Source of the DNA: Mariniflexile jejuense
GTDB lineage: Bacteria; Bacteroidota; Bacteroidia; Flavobacteriales; Flavobacteriaceae
Direction: 5' to 3'
DNA: 64,000 nucleotides
Assembly: GCF_042675665.1 (NCBI RefSeq)
Contig: NZ_JBHTJI010000022.1
Location: 62,001 to 126,000, forward strand
The notes beneath the pieces were generated by a model. That model was not told the origin of the DNA. It searched no databases and saw nothing but the letters and a program-made list of their open reading frames with translations. Positions 42,976 to 52,327 of this stretch are shown one piece after another. The translations under genes and the position numbers were made by a program. Each line of letters opens with the position of its first letter. Position 1 is the first letter of the stretch.

Positions 42976-44376
42976 TTATTTGAAATTTACAGTACCGTAT
43001 TTAGCATTTACAACAATACTCTTACCATTAACTAAATTACCTGTAGAAAATGAAGTAGTACTTGTAGTTGATGGCTTTTTAGGATGACTAAAACGTGTTT
43101 TATTACCTTTAAATTGTAAATGGTATTGAACCTTAGGAAGCATAATTGTAGCATTACTGTTTTGAATCGCCACATTTAAATTAGTAAATGTATCATCAAT
43201 TTTCAAAATTTTTAAATCGGCTATATTACCGTTTATTACTGCACTATTAAGCAAATTGTTTATGGTAATATTTGATGAATTGGAAGCAAGCGTTACTTCC
43301 TTTACGTTGTTTAACGTAGCGTTATTTACATAACTTAAATTTAATTTTCCCAAATTCCAATTAGTAACATATACGGGCGAATATGAAGCATTAATGGAAG
43401 TAAAACTCCCATTAACGCTTTGTGCTGTAAGTTTGGTGTATGCTAAATTAGCGTTTAAATTAGTTACATTTCCAGCAAACTCAATTTCACCATGTCTAAC
43501 ATTAACTTTTAATTTCGCACCTTTTGGCATTTTAATTTTTATAACCTTTTTTACATTTGCATCCGTGTCATTAACCATTTTTTCAATTAAAACACGTCTT
43601 TCTGTTGCTAATTTTTCGCGTTCTTCATGATGAAGTTTTCTAGCTTCTGCCAATTTTTCTCTTTGTATAGCTAATTGTTTTTGTTGCTCAGAACGCTTTT
43701 CAGCTTGTTGCTCCATTTGTTTTGCGAAACGTTCGCCCCAAGCTTCCATATCTTTACCATATTTTTCGCCCCAAGCCTCCATTTGTTTTGTATAGTCTTT
43801 TCCGTAGCTTGCTTCAATTTTTTTGGTGTATTCTTCTAAATACTTTTTTCCTTCTTTTTGATAAGCTTTGTAATCAAAATTTAGTTTGCTTACAGCTTCA
43901 GGAAGTTTTGGTAATTCTGGTAATTCTGGCAATTCTGGTATTTCTGGTAACTCTGGTATTCTAAAGTACATTTCAGGCAAATCTGCTAATTCAAATTTTA
44001 ATTCTTTTAAAACCGCATGAACTGCTTCATCATCATCGTTATTAAAACGGTAAGCCCATGTATTTGAATTAGTTACTTTGGTAGAAATAGTTACGGTAGT
44101 TTTAGTTGCATCGATGTCTACATTCCAAGCTTTTAGCACTTTTTCAAGTTCTTCTTTGCTTGGTTTTTCACCTTCTATATAAGCTTCAATTTCTACAACA
44201 TCTTTATTCCATGTATCAAAAACAATGTTAGAATAACTTGAGTTTAAATTGATTGTTACATCTTTTGTTACATTAATGGATTGCGATACTTTTGTTAATT
44301 TTTGTTGCGCTTCATTTAGGTTTACATTGAAAAAAACAAACGCAAAAAGCGATATTTTTATAATTAATCTGTTCAT
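42976..44376 (-). CDS. Secreted coiled-coil protein with DUF4097-like beta domain (sigma-operon effector)
   Basis: 466 residues. Signal peptide 1-23 (NVNLNEAQQ). A run of tandem PELPEIPELPELPEL units lies at about 140-160. A charged coiled coil with two MEAWGE(K/R) motifs follows at about 185-275. The C-terminal 180 residues are short beta strands rich in N, S and T (SSNITINNLLNSAVI), like adhesin-type DUF4097/DUF2807 domains. It is the third gene of an operon with an ECF sigma factor and its probable anti-sigma factor, so it may act in an envelope response. The precise role is unknown. Confidence 0.72.
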   Translation of the reverse strand: MNRLIIKISLFAFVFFNVNLNEAQQKLTKVSQSINVTKDVTINLNSSYSNIVFDTWNKDVVEIEAYIEGEKPSKEELEKVLKAWNVDIDATKTTVTISTKVTNSNTWAYRFNNDDDEAVHAVLKELKFELADLPEMYFRIPELPEIPELPELPELPKLPEAVSKLNFDYKAYQKEGKKYLEEYTKKIEASYGKDYTKQMEAWGEKYGKDMEAWGERFAKQMEQQAEKRSEQQKQLAIQREKLAEARKLHHEEREKLATERRVLIEKMVNDTDANVKKVIKIKMPKGAKLKVNVRHGEIEFAGNVTNLNANLAYTKLTAQSVNGSFTSINASYSPVYVTNWNLGKLNLSYVNNATLNNVKEVTLASNSSNITINNLLNSAVINGNIADLKILKIDDTFTNLNVAIQNSNATIMLPKVQYHLQFKGNKTRFSHPKKPSTTSTTSFSTGNLVNGKSIVVNAKYGTVNFK

Positions 44377-44396
44377 TTTTTGATTTATTAGATGAG

Positions 44397-44957
44397 TTAA
44401 ACTTCAGTATTATTTGAAGTTTTTAATTCTGTTAATTGTGTTCTTAAACGATACAATAGGTTTAAACGAAATTTTAAGTTATCAATTAATGCATTTACTG
44501 TTAACTCACTTGGTCCAGATTGGGTTAATTCTACAGATAAGTGTTTGTATTCTTTATCTAATGCTTCTAATTGTAGTAAGTAACCATCAAAAAGTTCTTT
44601 AGTTTCTGGTGTATATTCAATTTTTGATAATTCTAAATTGATACTTGCCAAATAATAATCTTCAACTTTTTTCAAACCTGGAGAAATATCACCCAAGGTT
44701 TTTGTTTCAACAGTTGTTGTGGCTATGGTATTAGGTATAATTGTTTTAGGTTTAAAATACTTATAAGCTCCAAAACTTAACCCCAAAAGTACTACCACGC
44801 TAGCCGCTATTTTTAACCAACCAAACTTGGGTTTTAAAACAGTTGAAACAGGTAATGATGCATCAAGTTTTTCAAGAAATCGTGCTTCATGATTATTGGG
44901 CATGGTTTCTTCTAATACATTGGTTTCCTTAAATAAATTTCTAATATCTTGTGCCAT
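44397..44957 (-). CDS. Probable anti-sigma factor, single membrane helix
   Basis: 186 residues. A short cytoplasmic N-terminus is followed by one transmembrane helix at about 46-68 (WLKIAASVVVLLGLSFGAY) and a helical, periplasmic C-terminal part. This layout and its position directly after an ECF sigma gene, overlapping it by 17 nt, point to an anti-sigma factor. It lacks the zinc-binding HxxxCxxC motif, so it is not a ZAS-type protein. The call rests mainly on context. Confidence 0.7.
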   Translation of the reverse strand: MAQDIRNLFKETNVLEETMPNNHEARFLEKLDASLPVSTVLKPKFGWLKIAASVVVLLGLSFGAYKYFKPKTIIPNTIATTTVETKTLGDISPGLKKVEDYYLASINLELSKIEYTPETKELFDGYLLQLEALDKEYKHLSVELTQSGPSELTVNALIDNLKFRLNLLYRLRTQLTELKTSNNTEV

Positions 44958-45495
44958 AATAAGTTTTAACTGTTAATAGTTCTTGTAATTTTGCTTTACC
45001 TCTTGATAGTTGTGTGCGCGATGCTACTTCTGATATGTTTAGTATGTCTGATATTTCTTGATGATCATAACCATCAATTAAATAAAGCATAACAACATAC
45101 TTATACTTATCGGGTAAATTATTAATTGCGTTTTTAACATCGTTTAATGTTATTGTATCTTCTACCAACCATTTGTCGTCTTCGGTAGTATCAACTACTT
45201 TTAGGTGCACCGCATCTAATTCAACAAGTTCTTGTTTTTTAGATTTTAAGAAATCGATACTTTTGTTAACAACAATACGTTTTAACCAAGCCCCAAAAGT
45301 AACTTCTGCTTTGTATTGATTAAGTTTTGAAAAAGCTTTGATGAAAGCTTCTTGTACTACATCTTCAGCATCATTAGCATCTTTTAAAAATCGTTTAGCC
45401 ACAATATACATCCCGTGGCAGTACTGGTTGTATAACTGCAATTGGGCTTTCCGATTGTTTTGTTTACATTGTTCAATAATGTCAACCTGAAACAT
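44941..45495 (-). CDS. ECF RNA polymerase sigma factor
   Basis: 184 residues. Region 2 is at about 10-80 (AKRFLKDANDAEDVVQEAFIKAF with the DAEDVVQE core), and region 4 at about 125-175 (LPDKYKYVVMLYLIDGYDHQEISDILNISEVASRTQLSRGK, helix-turn-helix), with no sigma 1.1 or 3. It heads a three-gene minus-strand operon with the anti-sigma-like gene and a secreted coiled-coil protein, and it probably drives that operon itself. Confidence 0.9.
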   Translation of the reverse strand: MFQVDIIEQCKQNNRKAQLQLYNQYCHGMYIVAKRFLKDANDAEDVVQEAFIKAFSKLNQYKAEVTFGAWLKRIVVNKSIDFLKSKKQELVELDAVHLKVVDTTEDDKWLVEDTITLNDVKNAINNLPDKYKYVVMLYLIDGYDHQEISDILNISEVASRTQLSRGKAKLQELLTVKTYYGTRY

Positions 45496-45669
45496 GCTAA
45501 TTCACTTCTGGTTTTAAAGTTAGTTCGTATTAAAGACGACAAAAAAAATACAGTGTTACAAAAAATTATTTTTTTATACCCAATTAAAACAAAACTACAT
45601 TATTATACGTTTGAACTTTAGTTATTATTACTTTTAAAGTATATTTATATCCTTAAATAAATAAAATTT

Positions 45670-46224
45670 ATGAACACCTTTTTAAAGCGCACTTTAATTC
45701 TCTTTTTTATAATTACCTTAGGTCTACTTGCATACTGTATTTTTGTTGAAAATATTTTTGAAAAACGTTTAAGCCCAAAAGACACTGTTAAATTTGAATT
45801 AAATGATTTAAAACTAAAGGTGTTTTATAACAGGCCGTATAAAAAAAATCGTGTTATTTTTGGTGCATTAGTACCTTTTAATCAAGTTTGGAGAACAGGT
45901 GCAAATGAAGCTACAACTTTTGAAACAAACCAGCCTTTAAACATAGAAAATATGACCTTGCCTGCTGGAAAATATACGCTTTGGACGGTGCCTAGAGATA
46001 CAACATGGACAGTAATTTTTAACTCTAAACAATACTCATGGGGCGTAAACTCTGAAATGAAACCCATGTGGGATCCAAATTATGATGTCATTGATATTGA
46101 AGTTCCTGTAAAAAAACTAAATACAACCGTAGAACAATTTACCATTGCTTTTGATAATTCAACCGATAGTCTTTCATTAACAATGGCTTGGGATGATGTA
46201 AAAATTGCTGTGCCTCTTAAATAA
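45670..46224 (+). CDS. DUF2911 family membrane-anchored protein
   Basis: 184 residues. One N-terminal hydrophobic segment (about 8-28) anchors it or serves as a signal. The DUF2911 core follows: VFYNRPYKKNRVIFGALVPF, WRTGANEATTFETN, LPAGKYTLWTVP and FNSKQYSWGVN. The family has a beta-sandwich fold and no known function and is common in Bacteroidota. It is transcribed divergently from the sigma operon. Confidence 0.85.
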   Translation: MNTFLKRTLILFFIITLGLLAYCIFVENIFEKRLSPKDTVKFELNDLKLKVFYNRPYKKNRVIFGALVPFNQVWRTGANEATTFETNQPLNIENMTLPAGKYTLWTVPRDTTWTVIFNSKQYSWGVNSEMKPMWDPNYDVIDIEVPVKKLNTTVEQFTIAFDNSTDSLSLTMAWDDVKIAVPLK

Positions 46225-46419
46225 TTCTTTCCTAAATTTTTCTACATTTGCGCAAAAAATTATATCCTATATAACATAGGCTTTATTTAAAATAATTTTG
46301 AAATAACGCATTTTAAGTTTTAGTTCAAAATTATTCATTTAATTAGGTTGCTATTTTAACTTTAATGTTTCAAGAAGTAAATTTCATAATTCAATAATCC
46401 ATTAAAATAAGGGTAATAT

Positions 46420-47301
46420 TTGAAACATATTCATTTCATTTTAAATTCAATTGCTGGAAAAGGTAATAATAATTTAGATTTAAAGCTTATTAATAAGTAT
46501 TTTGATAAAAGTGATTATCACGTAGTTATTAAACCCACATTTTATAAAAAACATGCTATTAAACTTACCCAAGCTTCAATTACAGAAGAAGCCGATATAG
46601 TTGTAGCTTGTGGCGGAGACGGTACAATTAACGAAGTTGCTTCCTGTTTAGTCTCTACTTCAATTCCTTTAGGTATAATTCCTTTAGGTTCAGGAAATGG
46701 TTTAACCTCCAATTTAAATATTCCTAAAAATATTGAAAGTGCTTTAGAAATCATTAAAAATAATACTATTAAAAAAATAGATGTTGGATTATTAAATCAA
46801 CATTATTTTTTTAGTAATTCTGGTATTGGTTTTGACGCTCAAGTAATAAAACATTACGAAGCATCAAGAAAAAGGACTCTATCTAGTTATATTAAAGCAA
46901 CCATAAAATCACTTAAAAAAACAGATATTTTAACTGAAGTAGAAACTACATTTAACAACACAACACTTCTACATAAACCCTTTTTAATATTTATTTCAAA
47001 TTCAAATCAAATGGGGTACAATGTAAGTTTAACTCCTAAAGCATCATTAATAGATGGCAAATTAGACATCCTTATAGCTCCAAAACTTAATACTTTAAAA
47101 ATAGCTTTATTTACCATTCTTATGTTTTTTAAAAAACATCATATCTTAAAAGAAGTTGAAATCCATCAAACAAAGGAGATTAAAATTACACAAAATAACA
47201 AGCAGTTATTCCAAATTCAACTTGATGGCGAATTTTTAATGATAAAAGGTAATAGCATACAAATTTCAGTACTAGAAAAAGCTATAAATGTTATTGCTTA
47301 A
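46420..47301 (+). CDS. Diacylglycerol/lipid kinase family protein
   Basis: 293 residues starting at a TTG (46420), since no ATG precedes the conserved N-terminus KHIHFILNSIAGKG. The kinase signature CGGDGTINEVAS is at about 64-75, and PLGSGNGLTSNL follows. It is the DAGK catalytic fold and probably phosphorylates a lipid; the exact substrate is not certain. It ends 3 nt from the convergent PAP2 gene, which encodes the opposite activity. Confidence 0.88.
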   Translation: MKHIHFILNSIAGKGNNNLDLKLINKYFDKSDYHVVIKPTFYKKHAIKLTQASITEEADIVVACGGDGTINEVASCLVSTSIPLGIIPLGSGNGLTSNLNIPKNIESALEIIKNNTIKKIDVGLLNQHYFFSNSGIGFDAQVIKHYEASRKRTLSSYIKATIKSLKKTDILTEVETTFNNTTLLHKPFLIFISNSNQMGYNVSLTPKASLIDGKLDILIAPKLNTLKIALFTILMFFKKHHILKEVEIHQTKEIKITQNNKQLFQIQLDGEFLMIKGNSIQISVLEKAINVIA

Positions 47302-47304
47302 AAT

Positions 47305-47874
47305 TTAATTTGAAGCGTATTTTTTTAAAAGGTATTGGGCTATTTTATAAAATAAAAATCCAGAAAGTGCTCCAAAAGTAAAACCGCATAAAATATCTAA
47401 CGGATAATGTACACCTACATAAATTCTACTATAAGCAACAATAACACTCCATAATAGTAAAATAAATATTAAATTTTTGTAGTAAGGGCGTAATAGTAAC
47501 CCAGCAAAAACTGCTGCAGCCATAGAATTAGAAGAATGCCCAGAAAAGAAACCATACTTACCACAACGCTCTGCTATAAATCGCATGTGGTCAACTAAAC
47601 TTGCTTCACCACAAGGTCTTGGTCTTTCAAAAGTACGTTTAAACACGTTTGTAATTTGGTCTGTAAAGGTTATCATTAAAGCTACAACTACTACAAAAAT
47701 TAACAATGCTTTTAACCCAAACTTTTTATACAAAAGGAATAACAAAATAGCATACATTGGCACAAAAGTAACTTCATGCGTTATAACTAGCCATAAATTA
47801 TCCCATGTTGGTGTACCTAAATTATTTAAAAATAAAAACAGTTGGGTATCGTACTGTAAAAGCTTTTCTAGCAT
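47305..47874 (-). CDS. PAP2 family lipid phosphatase
   Basis: 189 residues with about five membrane helices. The three PAP2 motifs are complete: KRTFERPRP (motif 1), FSGHSSNS (motif 2) and SRIYVGVHYPLD (motif 3). It dephosphorylates a lipid phosphate such as phosphatidate, phosphatidylglycerophosphate or undecaprenyl pyrophosphate. A 75-residue acidic protein lies 14 nt upstream on the same strand. Confidence 0.9.
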   Translation of the reverse strand: MLEKLLQYDTQLFLFLNNLGTPTWDNLWLVITHEVTFVPMYAILLFLLYKKFGLKALLIFVVVVALMITFTDQITNVFKRTFERPRPCGEASLVDHMRFIAERCGKYGFFSGHSSNSMAAAVFAGLLLRPYYKNLIFILLLWSVIVAYSRIYVGVHYPLDILCGFTFGALSGFLFYKIAQYLLKKYASN

Positions 47875-47888
47875 TTTTTATATTGGTT

Positions 47889-48116
47889 TTACTCCTCGTA
47901 TTTTAAAATTTCGTTATCATAAAACTCTGTAGCAAGTTTAATCATGTTTTCGGTTTCTGCTACTAATTCTTTTTCATCTTCTTCATCAAAATCTTCAAAC
48001 CATTCAAGCTCATCATCTTCAAGGTTAATAATAAATCTTGGAAATTCAGTATGAATTACATAAATAGCGTTTGGAAATTCGGTATTATCCCCTAGTATAA
48101 ATTTTGGAAGACTCAT
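47889..48116 (-). CDS. Small acidic conserved protein
   Basis: 75 residues, strongly acidic, with DDELEWFEDFDEEDEKE in the middle and no membrane segment. No function is recognised. It lies between the MATE and PAP2 genes on the same strand, 14 nt before PAP2, and could be translated with it. The amino-acid pattern (folded start, acidic helix end) supports a real gene. Confidence 0.75.
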   Translation of the reverse strand: MSLPKFILGDNTEFPNAIYVIHTEFPRFIINLEDDELEWFEDFDEEDEKELVAETENMIKLATEFYDNEILKYEE

Positions 48117-48182
48117 ATTTTTTGTTGTTTAGCTAATTGTTGTTTTGTTGAAAATCGACTTAATGAAATCCCACTTAACATT

Positions 48183-49559
48183 TTAATTATTAGACAAAAT
48201 TAACTTTTTAGTTAAATAATTAAATCGAATATACAATAAAATTGCTGCAGTAGTTAATCCTGCTAATAAACCCAACCAAATTCCAAAACTGCCGTAAACA
48301 TTTTCTTTTCCTAAAAACCAACTCACAGGAAACCCGATAAGCCAATAAGAAATAAAGGTAATAATAGTTGGAATTTTTACATCTTGCAAACCACGCAATG
48401 CACCTAAAACTAGTACTTGCAAACTATCACTTAATTGAAAAATGGCTGCCGCAAATAGTAATTTTGATGCTATACCTACCACTTCTGTGTTATCAAGTAA
48501 ATTTTTAGCATCATCATAATCAACATACAACTTTGGTAATTGATTATGAAACACAAAAAATATAATAGCAAAACAAGATGCTAAAATAATACCTAATAAA
48601 AATATTGAAAATGCTATTCGGCGTAAATCAAAATAGTTTTGCAAACCTTTTTGGTTACCAACACGTATCATAGCTGTAACACTTAAACCCATAGCAACCA
48701 TAAACGTCATTGAACTTAAATTTAATGCAATTTGGTTTGCTGCTTGCGGATTTTTACCTAACAAACCACTTAGCCAAATAGCCGCTGTAAAAATACCAAC
48801 TTCAAAAAACATTTGCATAGCGCTTGGTGCACCTAAATTAAGTAGTTTTTTAAGCATTAATTTATTAAGTATAAAAAACTTAAAGTTGATAACAAATGCT
48901 TTCGATTTTTCTTTTCCTTTAAGTAAAACCCATAAATACCAAACCATAACAATTCGAGATATTAATGTACCATAAGCAGCACCAACAATACCCATTTCAG
49001 GAAAACCAAACTTTCCAAAAATTAACAAATAGTTAAAAACCACATTTAAAATATTAGCTAAAATAGTAGCATACATTGGTTGGCGCGTTAATGATAAGCC
49101 ATCGCTAAACTGTTTAAACCCTTGAAAAATAATTAATGGAATTAATGAAATAGCTACCAAATCTAAATACGGTATAGCTAATTCTACTACTTCCACTGGT
49201 TGCTTCATTAAGTACATAAGTGGTTTTGCAACAAATACCATTAAAAAAAGTAAAACACCTAAAACGGTACATAAAAACAAACCGTGTTTAAATATAGATT
49301 TTCCTTTTTCAAAATTGTTTTCTGCATCGGCTTCTGCAATTAATGGTGTTATTGCTGTTGAAAACCCGATACCTAAAGACATGGCAATAAATACAAAACT
49401 ATTACCTAATGATACTGCTGCAAGTTCTGCAGTACCTAATTGCCCAACCATAATATTATCAATAAAACTAACAAATGTATGCCCTAACATACCCAACATT
49501 ACTGGTGCTGCTAATTGCCAATTGTATTTGAATTCTTTAGTATAATCCTTTAATTGCAT
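48183..49559 (-). CDS. MATE family multidrug efflux transporter
   Basis: 458 residues with twelve hydrophobic helices in two repeated halves. The first helix segment PVMLGMLGHTFVSFIDNIMVGQLG and the mirrored APSAMQMFFEVGIFTAAIWLSG are the MATE repeat signatures. It exports cationic compounds using a sodium or proton gradient. It is not in an obvious operon with a regulator. Confidence 0.92.
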   Translation of the reverse strand: MQLKDYTKEFKYNWQLAAPVMLGMLGHTFVSFIDNIMVGQLGTAELAAVSLGNSFVFIAMSLGIGFSTAITPLIAEADAENNFEKGKSIFKHGLFLCTVLGVLLFLMVFVAKPLMYLMKQPVEVVELAIPYLDLVAISLIPLIIFQGFKQFSDGLSLTRQPMYATILANILNVVFNYLLIFGKFGFPEMGIVGAAYGTLISRIVMVWYLWVLLKGKEKSKAFVINFKFFILNKLMLKKLLNLGAPSAMQMFFEVGIFTAAIWLSGLLGKNPQAANQIALNLSSMTFMVAMGLSVTAMIRVGNQKGLQNYFDLRRIAFSIFLLGIILASCFAIIFFVFHNQLPKLYVDYDDAKNLLDNTEVVGIASKLLFAAAIFQLSDSLQVLVLGALRGLQDVKIPTIITFISYWLIGFPVSWFLGKENVYGSFGIWLGLLAGLTTAAILLYIRFNYLTKKLILSNN

Positions 49560-49746
49560 GGCGCAAAAGTAAGCTTTAGTCTTAGTTTTACATAGAAAAC
49601 ATGCTACTTTTAAAAAATATAAATTATGGTATTTTAATTTCCATACTAGTTAAAAAACATTAATATTTCTTTCAAATTAAACCTATGTGAAGATGGTTTA
49701 AATAGGTTGTACTGAATTAATACAGAAGCAGTATTTAAAACACAGC

Positions 49747-50688
49747 TCAAAAAGTAGAAATATTTTTTTTAGCTTCTTCAAACTCTATAATAATAGTTTC
49801 AACTATTTTAGAAACTGGTTTTATATCATTAATTAACCCAGATACTTGCCCAATTTCAAGTTCACCTTCAATTAAATCACCTTCAAACATACCCTTTTTT
49901 GCTCTTGCCCTACCTAATAGGCTTTGTAATTGTTCGGGCGTTGGCGATTGTTTGTAAAGTTCTTGAATATCATTAAAAAACTTGTTTTTAATTAATCGTA
50001 CTGGCGCTAATTCTTTCAATGTTAATTGTGTATCACCTTCTTTAGCTTTCACTACCACTTCCTTAAAACATTGGTGTGCAGAACTTTCATCACTAGCTAC
50101 AAATCTGCTTCCTATTTGTACACCATCGGCACCTAAAACCATGGTTGCTAACATGGCACTTCCAGTAGCAATACCACCTGCAGCTATTAAAGGAATGTGT
50201 AGTTGCTCCTTCACCATTGGTATTAAAGTTAATGTGGTAGTTTCATCTCTACCATTATGCCCACCAGCTTCAAAACCTTCAGCTACAACTGCATCTACGC
50301 CAGTTTCTTGGGCTTTTAACGCAAACTTTACACTACTTACTACATGTACAACTGTTATACCTCGTTCTTTTAACCAAGACGTCCAAGTTTTTGGGTTTCC
50401 TGCAGATGTGAACACAATTTTTACGTCTTCTTCAACAATTATATCCATTATTTCTTGAATGTTTGGATATAGCATTGGTACATTAACACCAAATGGATTA
50501 TTGGTTGCATTTTTGCATTTTTTAATATGTTCACGTAACACGTCTGGATACATTGAACCTGCGCCAATTAAACCCAAAATACCCGAATTACTTGCTGCCG
50601 ATGCTAACTTCCAACCACTATTCCATACCATACCCGCTTGAATGATTGGGTATTTTATATTGAATAATTGACAGATGCGATTAGACAT
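49747..50688 (-). CDS. Nitronate monooxygenase (2-nitropropane dioxygenase family)
   Basis: 313-residue FMN TIM-barrel enzyme. The N-terminus KYPIIQAGMVWNSG, the flavin-site AEGFEAGGHNGRDE (with the catalytic histidine) and GADGVQIGSRFVASDES are the family signatures. It oxidises alkyl nitronates such as propionate-3-nitronate; some members have other roles. Its ATG directly follows the stop of the upstream subtilase gene, so the two are translated from one transcript. Confidence 0.9.
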   Translation of the reverse strand: MSNRICQLFNIKYPIIQAGMVWNSGWKLASAASNSGILGLIGAGSMYPDVLREHIKKCKNATNNPFGVNVPMLYPNIQEIMDIIVEEDVKIVFTSAGNPKTWTSWLKERGITVVHVVSSVKFALKAQETGVDAVVAEGFEAGGHNGRDETTTLTLIPMVKEQLHIPLIAAGGIATGSAMLATMVLGADGVQIGSRFVASDESSAHQCFKEVVVKAKEGDTQLTLKELAPVRLIKNKFFNDIQELYKQSPTPEQLQSLLGRARAKKGMFEGDLIEGELEIGQVSGLINDIKPVSKIVETIIIEFEEAKKNISTF

Positions 50689-52302
50689 TTAGTTTTTTAT
50701 TATTTTGAATGTTTTTGTTGATGCATTTGAATATACAGTAACAAAATATAAACCATCAACTAAAGAAGATAGATTAATTTGATTTGTAGCTTGATTTACA
50801 GTTGAAGCTAAAACTTGCCTTCCTGTAATATTATGCACCCTTACTGAATATGAAGTGTTTAATGAAGGTAAATTAAACGAAATAGTCGCTTTTGTTGGAT
50901 TTGGAAATGCTTTAATTTCATCATATATCTTATAATCTTCCATTGATAAAGCTAAATTTAAAGCCGTTTGTAGATTAGGAATTCCGTAGCCTAAAAAATA
51001 ATCGGGTGTATTGTATTGTGAAGCAGATTCGCGAACTAATTGCATAATTTCAGCATTTGTTTTATTTGGTAAGGCTTGCCATAAACATACAATACCACCT
51101 GCCATAATGGGCGAACTGAACGATGTGCCGTTGGCTGTATAAATCACATCATTTTCATTAATAACAGCACTTGCTTGTCCTTGTGCTACTACATCTGGTT
51201 TTTGGGTTGGTTGAAATGCACTACCAACTGAACTGAATGATGCATAGCTTCCTGAAGAATTTACTGCGCCAATAGTAAATACATTAGGTGAATCTGCAGG
51301 TGCGTTTAAACCTCCATTACCATCATTACCTGCAGAATTTACTAATAACATACCTTTTTCAAAAGCTATATTAGCGCCTTTAGTAATGTAAGCTGTATAA
51401 CCATCTAAATCGGATTGAGAATAACTGTAACTTGTATAAGTTGGTGAATAATCTTTATAACCTAACGATGTATTTATAACATCAACTCCTAAACTATCGG
51501 CGCGTTCTGCAGCTTCAACCCAATAACTTTCCTCTACAGGATTTTCTGAAGTATCATCCTCGGTTATAAAAAGATAATAAGAAGCATCTGGTGCTGTGCC
51601 TACATACTGACTTTCAACATAACCCGCCATTGTACTTAAAACTAAAGTTCCATGATGACTGGTTGTATTTGTGTAAACATCATTATCTCTATCTACAAAA
51701 TCGTAAACACCTTTAATATTGCCCGCATTTCTTAAACGTTGAAAAGACGACATTGTATTCACACTAGGAAAACCAGCATCTATTACAGCAACAGTAATGC
51801 CTGTTCCTGTATAATTTGCTATGTGTAATTGATCGCCTTTAATCATTTGAATTTGGTTTAAAGCATTACCATATGTAAAAACCGTTAAAGCACTTTCTAA
51901 TTTTGCTTGCTTTTTTTGCTTAATTGTTTTAGTAACATTTAAGCTTTTATCTGCAAAAACGATATAATCTACAAACGAAAAGGTTGTTTTTAGGTTGTTA
52001 ATATCTGTTTCTGTACCTCTTACGTGTATTGCATTAAACCATTTTGATTTAGCTTTTACTGTAATTCCTGTAGCGTTTTTTAATTGTGAAATATACGATT
52101 CATTTACAGGTACGTCACGTGCATCAATAGCAACACCATGAGCATTTTTTCTATCAATAGCTTTTTGAGTTAAAATTGAAATAGGATTAGAAATTGAGGT
52201 TGCAACATTTTGTTTATCAACTAAATACACCCAAGCATCTTGTTGAGCAAACATATTTATAGATAACTGCAATAGTGCATAAAAAAGTAGGTGTTTTTTC
52301 AT
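50689..52302 (-). CDS. Secreted S8 (subtilisin) protease with T9SS sorting domain
   Basis: 537 residues. Signal peptide 1-19 (NMFAQQ). The catalytic triad is complete: aspartate in VAVIDAGFPS (about 163-172), histidine in SHHGTLVLSTMAG (about 212-224) and serine in NGTSFSSPIMAGG (about 390-402). The last about 75 residues (KAFPNPTKATISF ... GLYFVTVYSN ... KTFKIIKN) are a type A C-terminal sorting domain for the type IX secretion system. It is thus exported to the cell surface or medium by T9SS. It shares a transcript with the nitronate monooxygenase. Confidence 0.93.
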   Translation of the reverse strand: MKKHLLFYALLQLSINMFAQQDAWVYLVDKQNVATSISNPISILTQKAIDRKNAHGVAIDARDVPVNESYISQLKNATGITVKAKSKWFNAIHVRGTETDINNLKTTFSFVDYIVFADKSLNVTKTIKQKKQAKLESALTVFTYGNALNQIQMIKGDQLHIANYTGTGITVAVIDAGFPSVNTMSSFQRLRNAGNIKGVYDFVDRDNDVYTNTTSHHGTLVLSTMAGYVESQYVGTAPDASYYLFITEDDTSENPVEESYWVEAAERADSLGVDVINTSLGYKDYSPTYTSYSYSQSDLDGYTAYITKGANIAFEKGMLLVNSAGNDGNGGLNAPADSPNVFTIGAVNSSGSYASFSSVGSAFQPTQKPDVVAQGQASAVINENDVIYTANGTSFSSPIMAGGIVCLWQALPNKTNAEIMQLVRESASQYNTPDYFLGYGIPNLQTALNLALSMEDYKIYDEIKAFPNPTKATISFNLPSLNTSYSVRVHNITGRQVLASTVNQATNQINLSSLVDGLYFVTVYSNASTKTFKIIKN

Positions 52303-52327
52303 TATTAATGATTTAAGTTATTGCAAG

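Noticed and set aside
49982..50458. 158-residue plus-strand open frame opposite the nitronate monooxygenase
   Set aside because: It is the antisense shadow of a strongly conserved gene, rich in S, T, P and C with no signal or domain.
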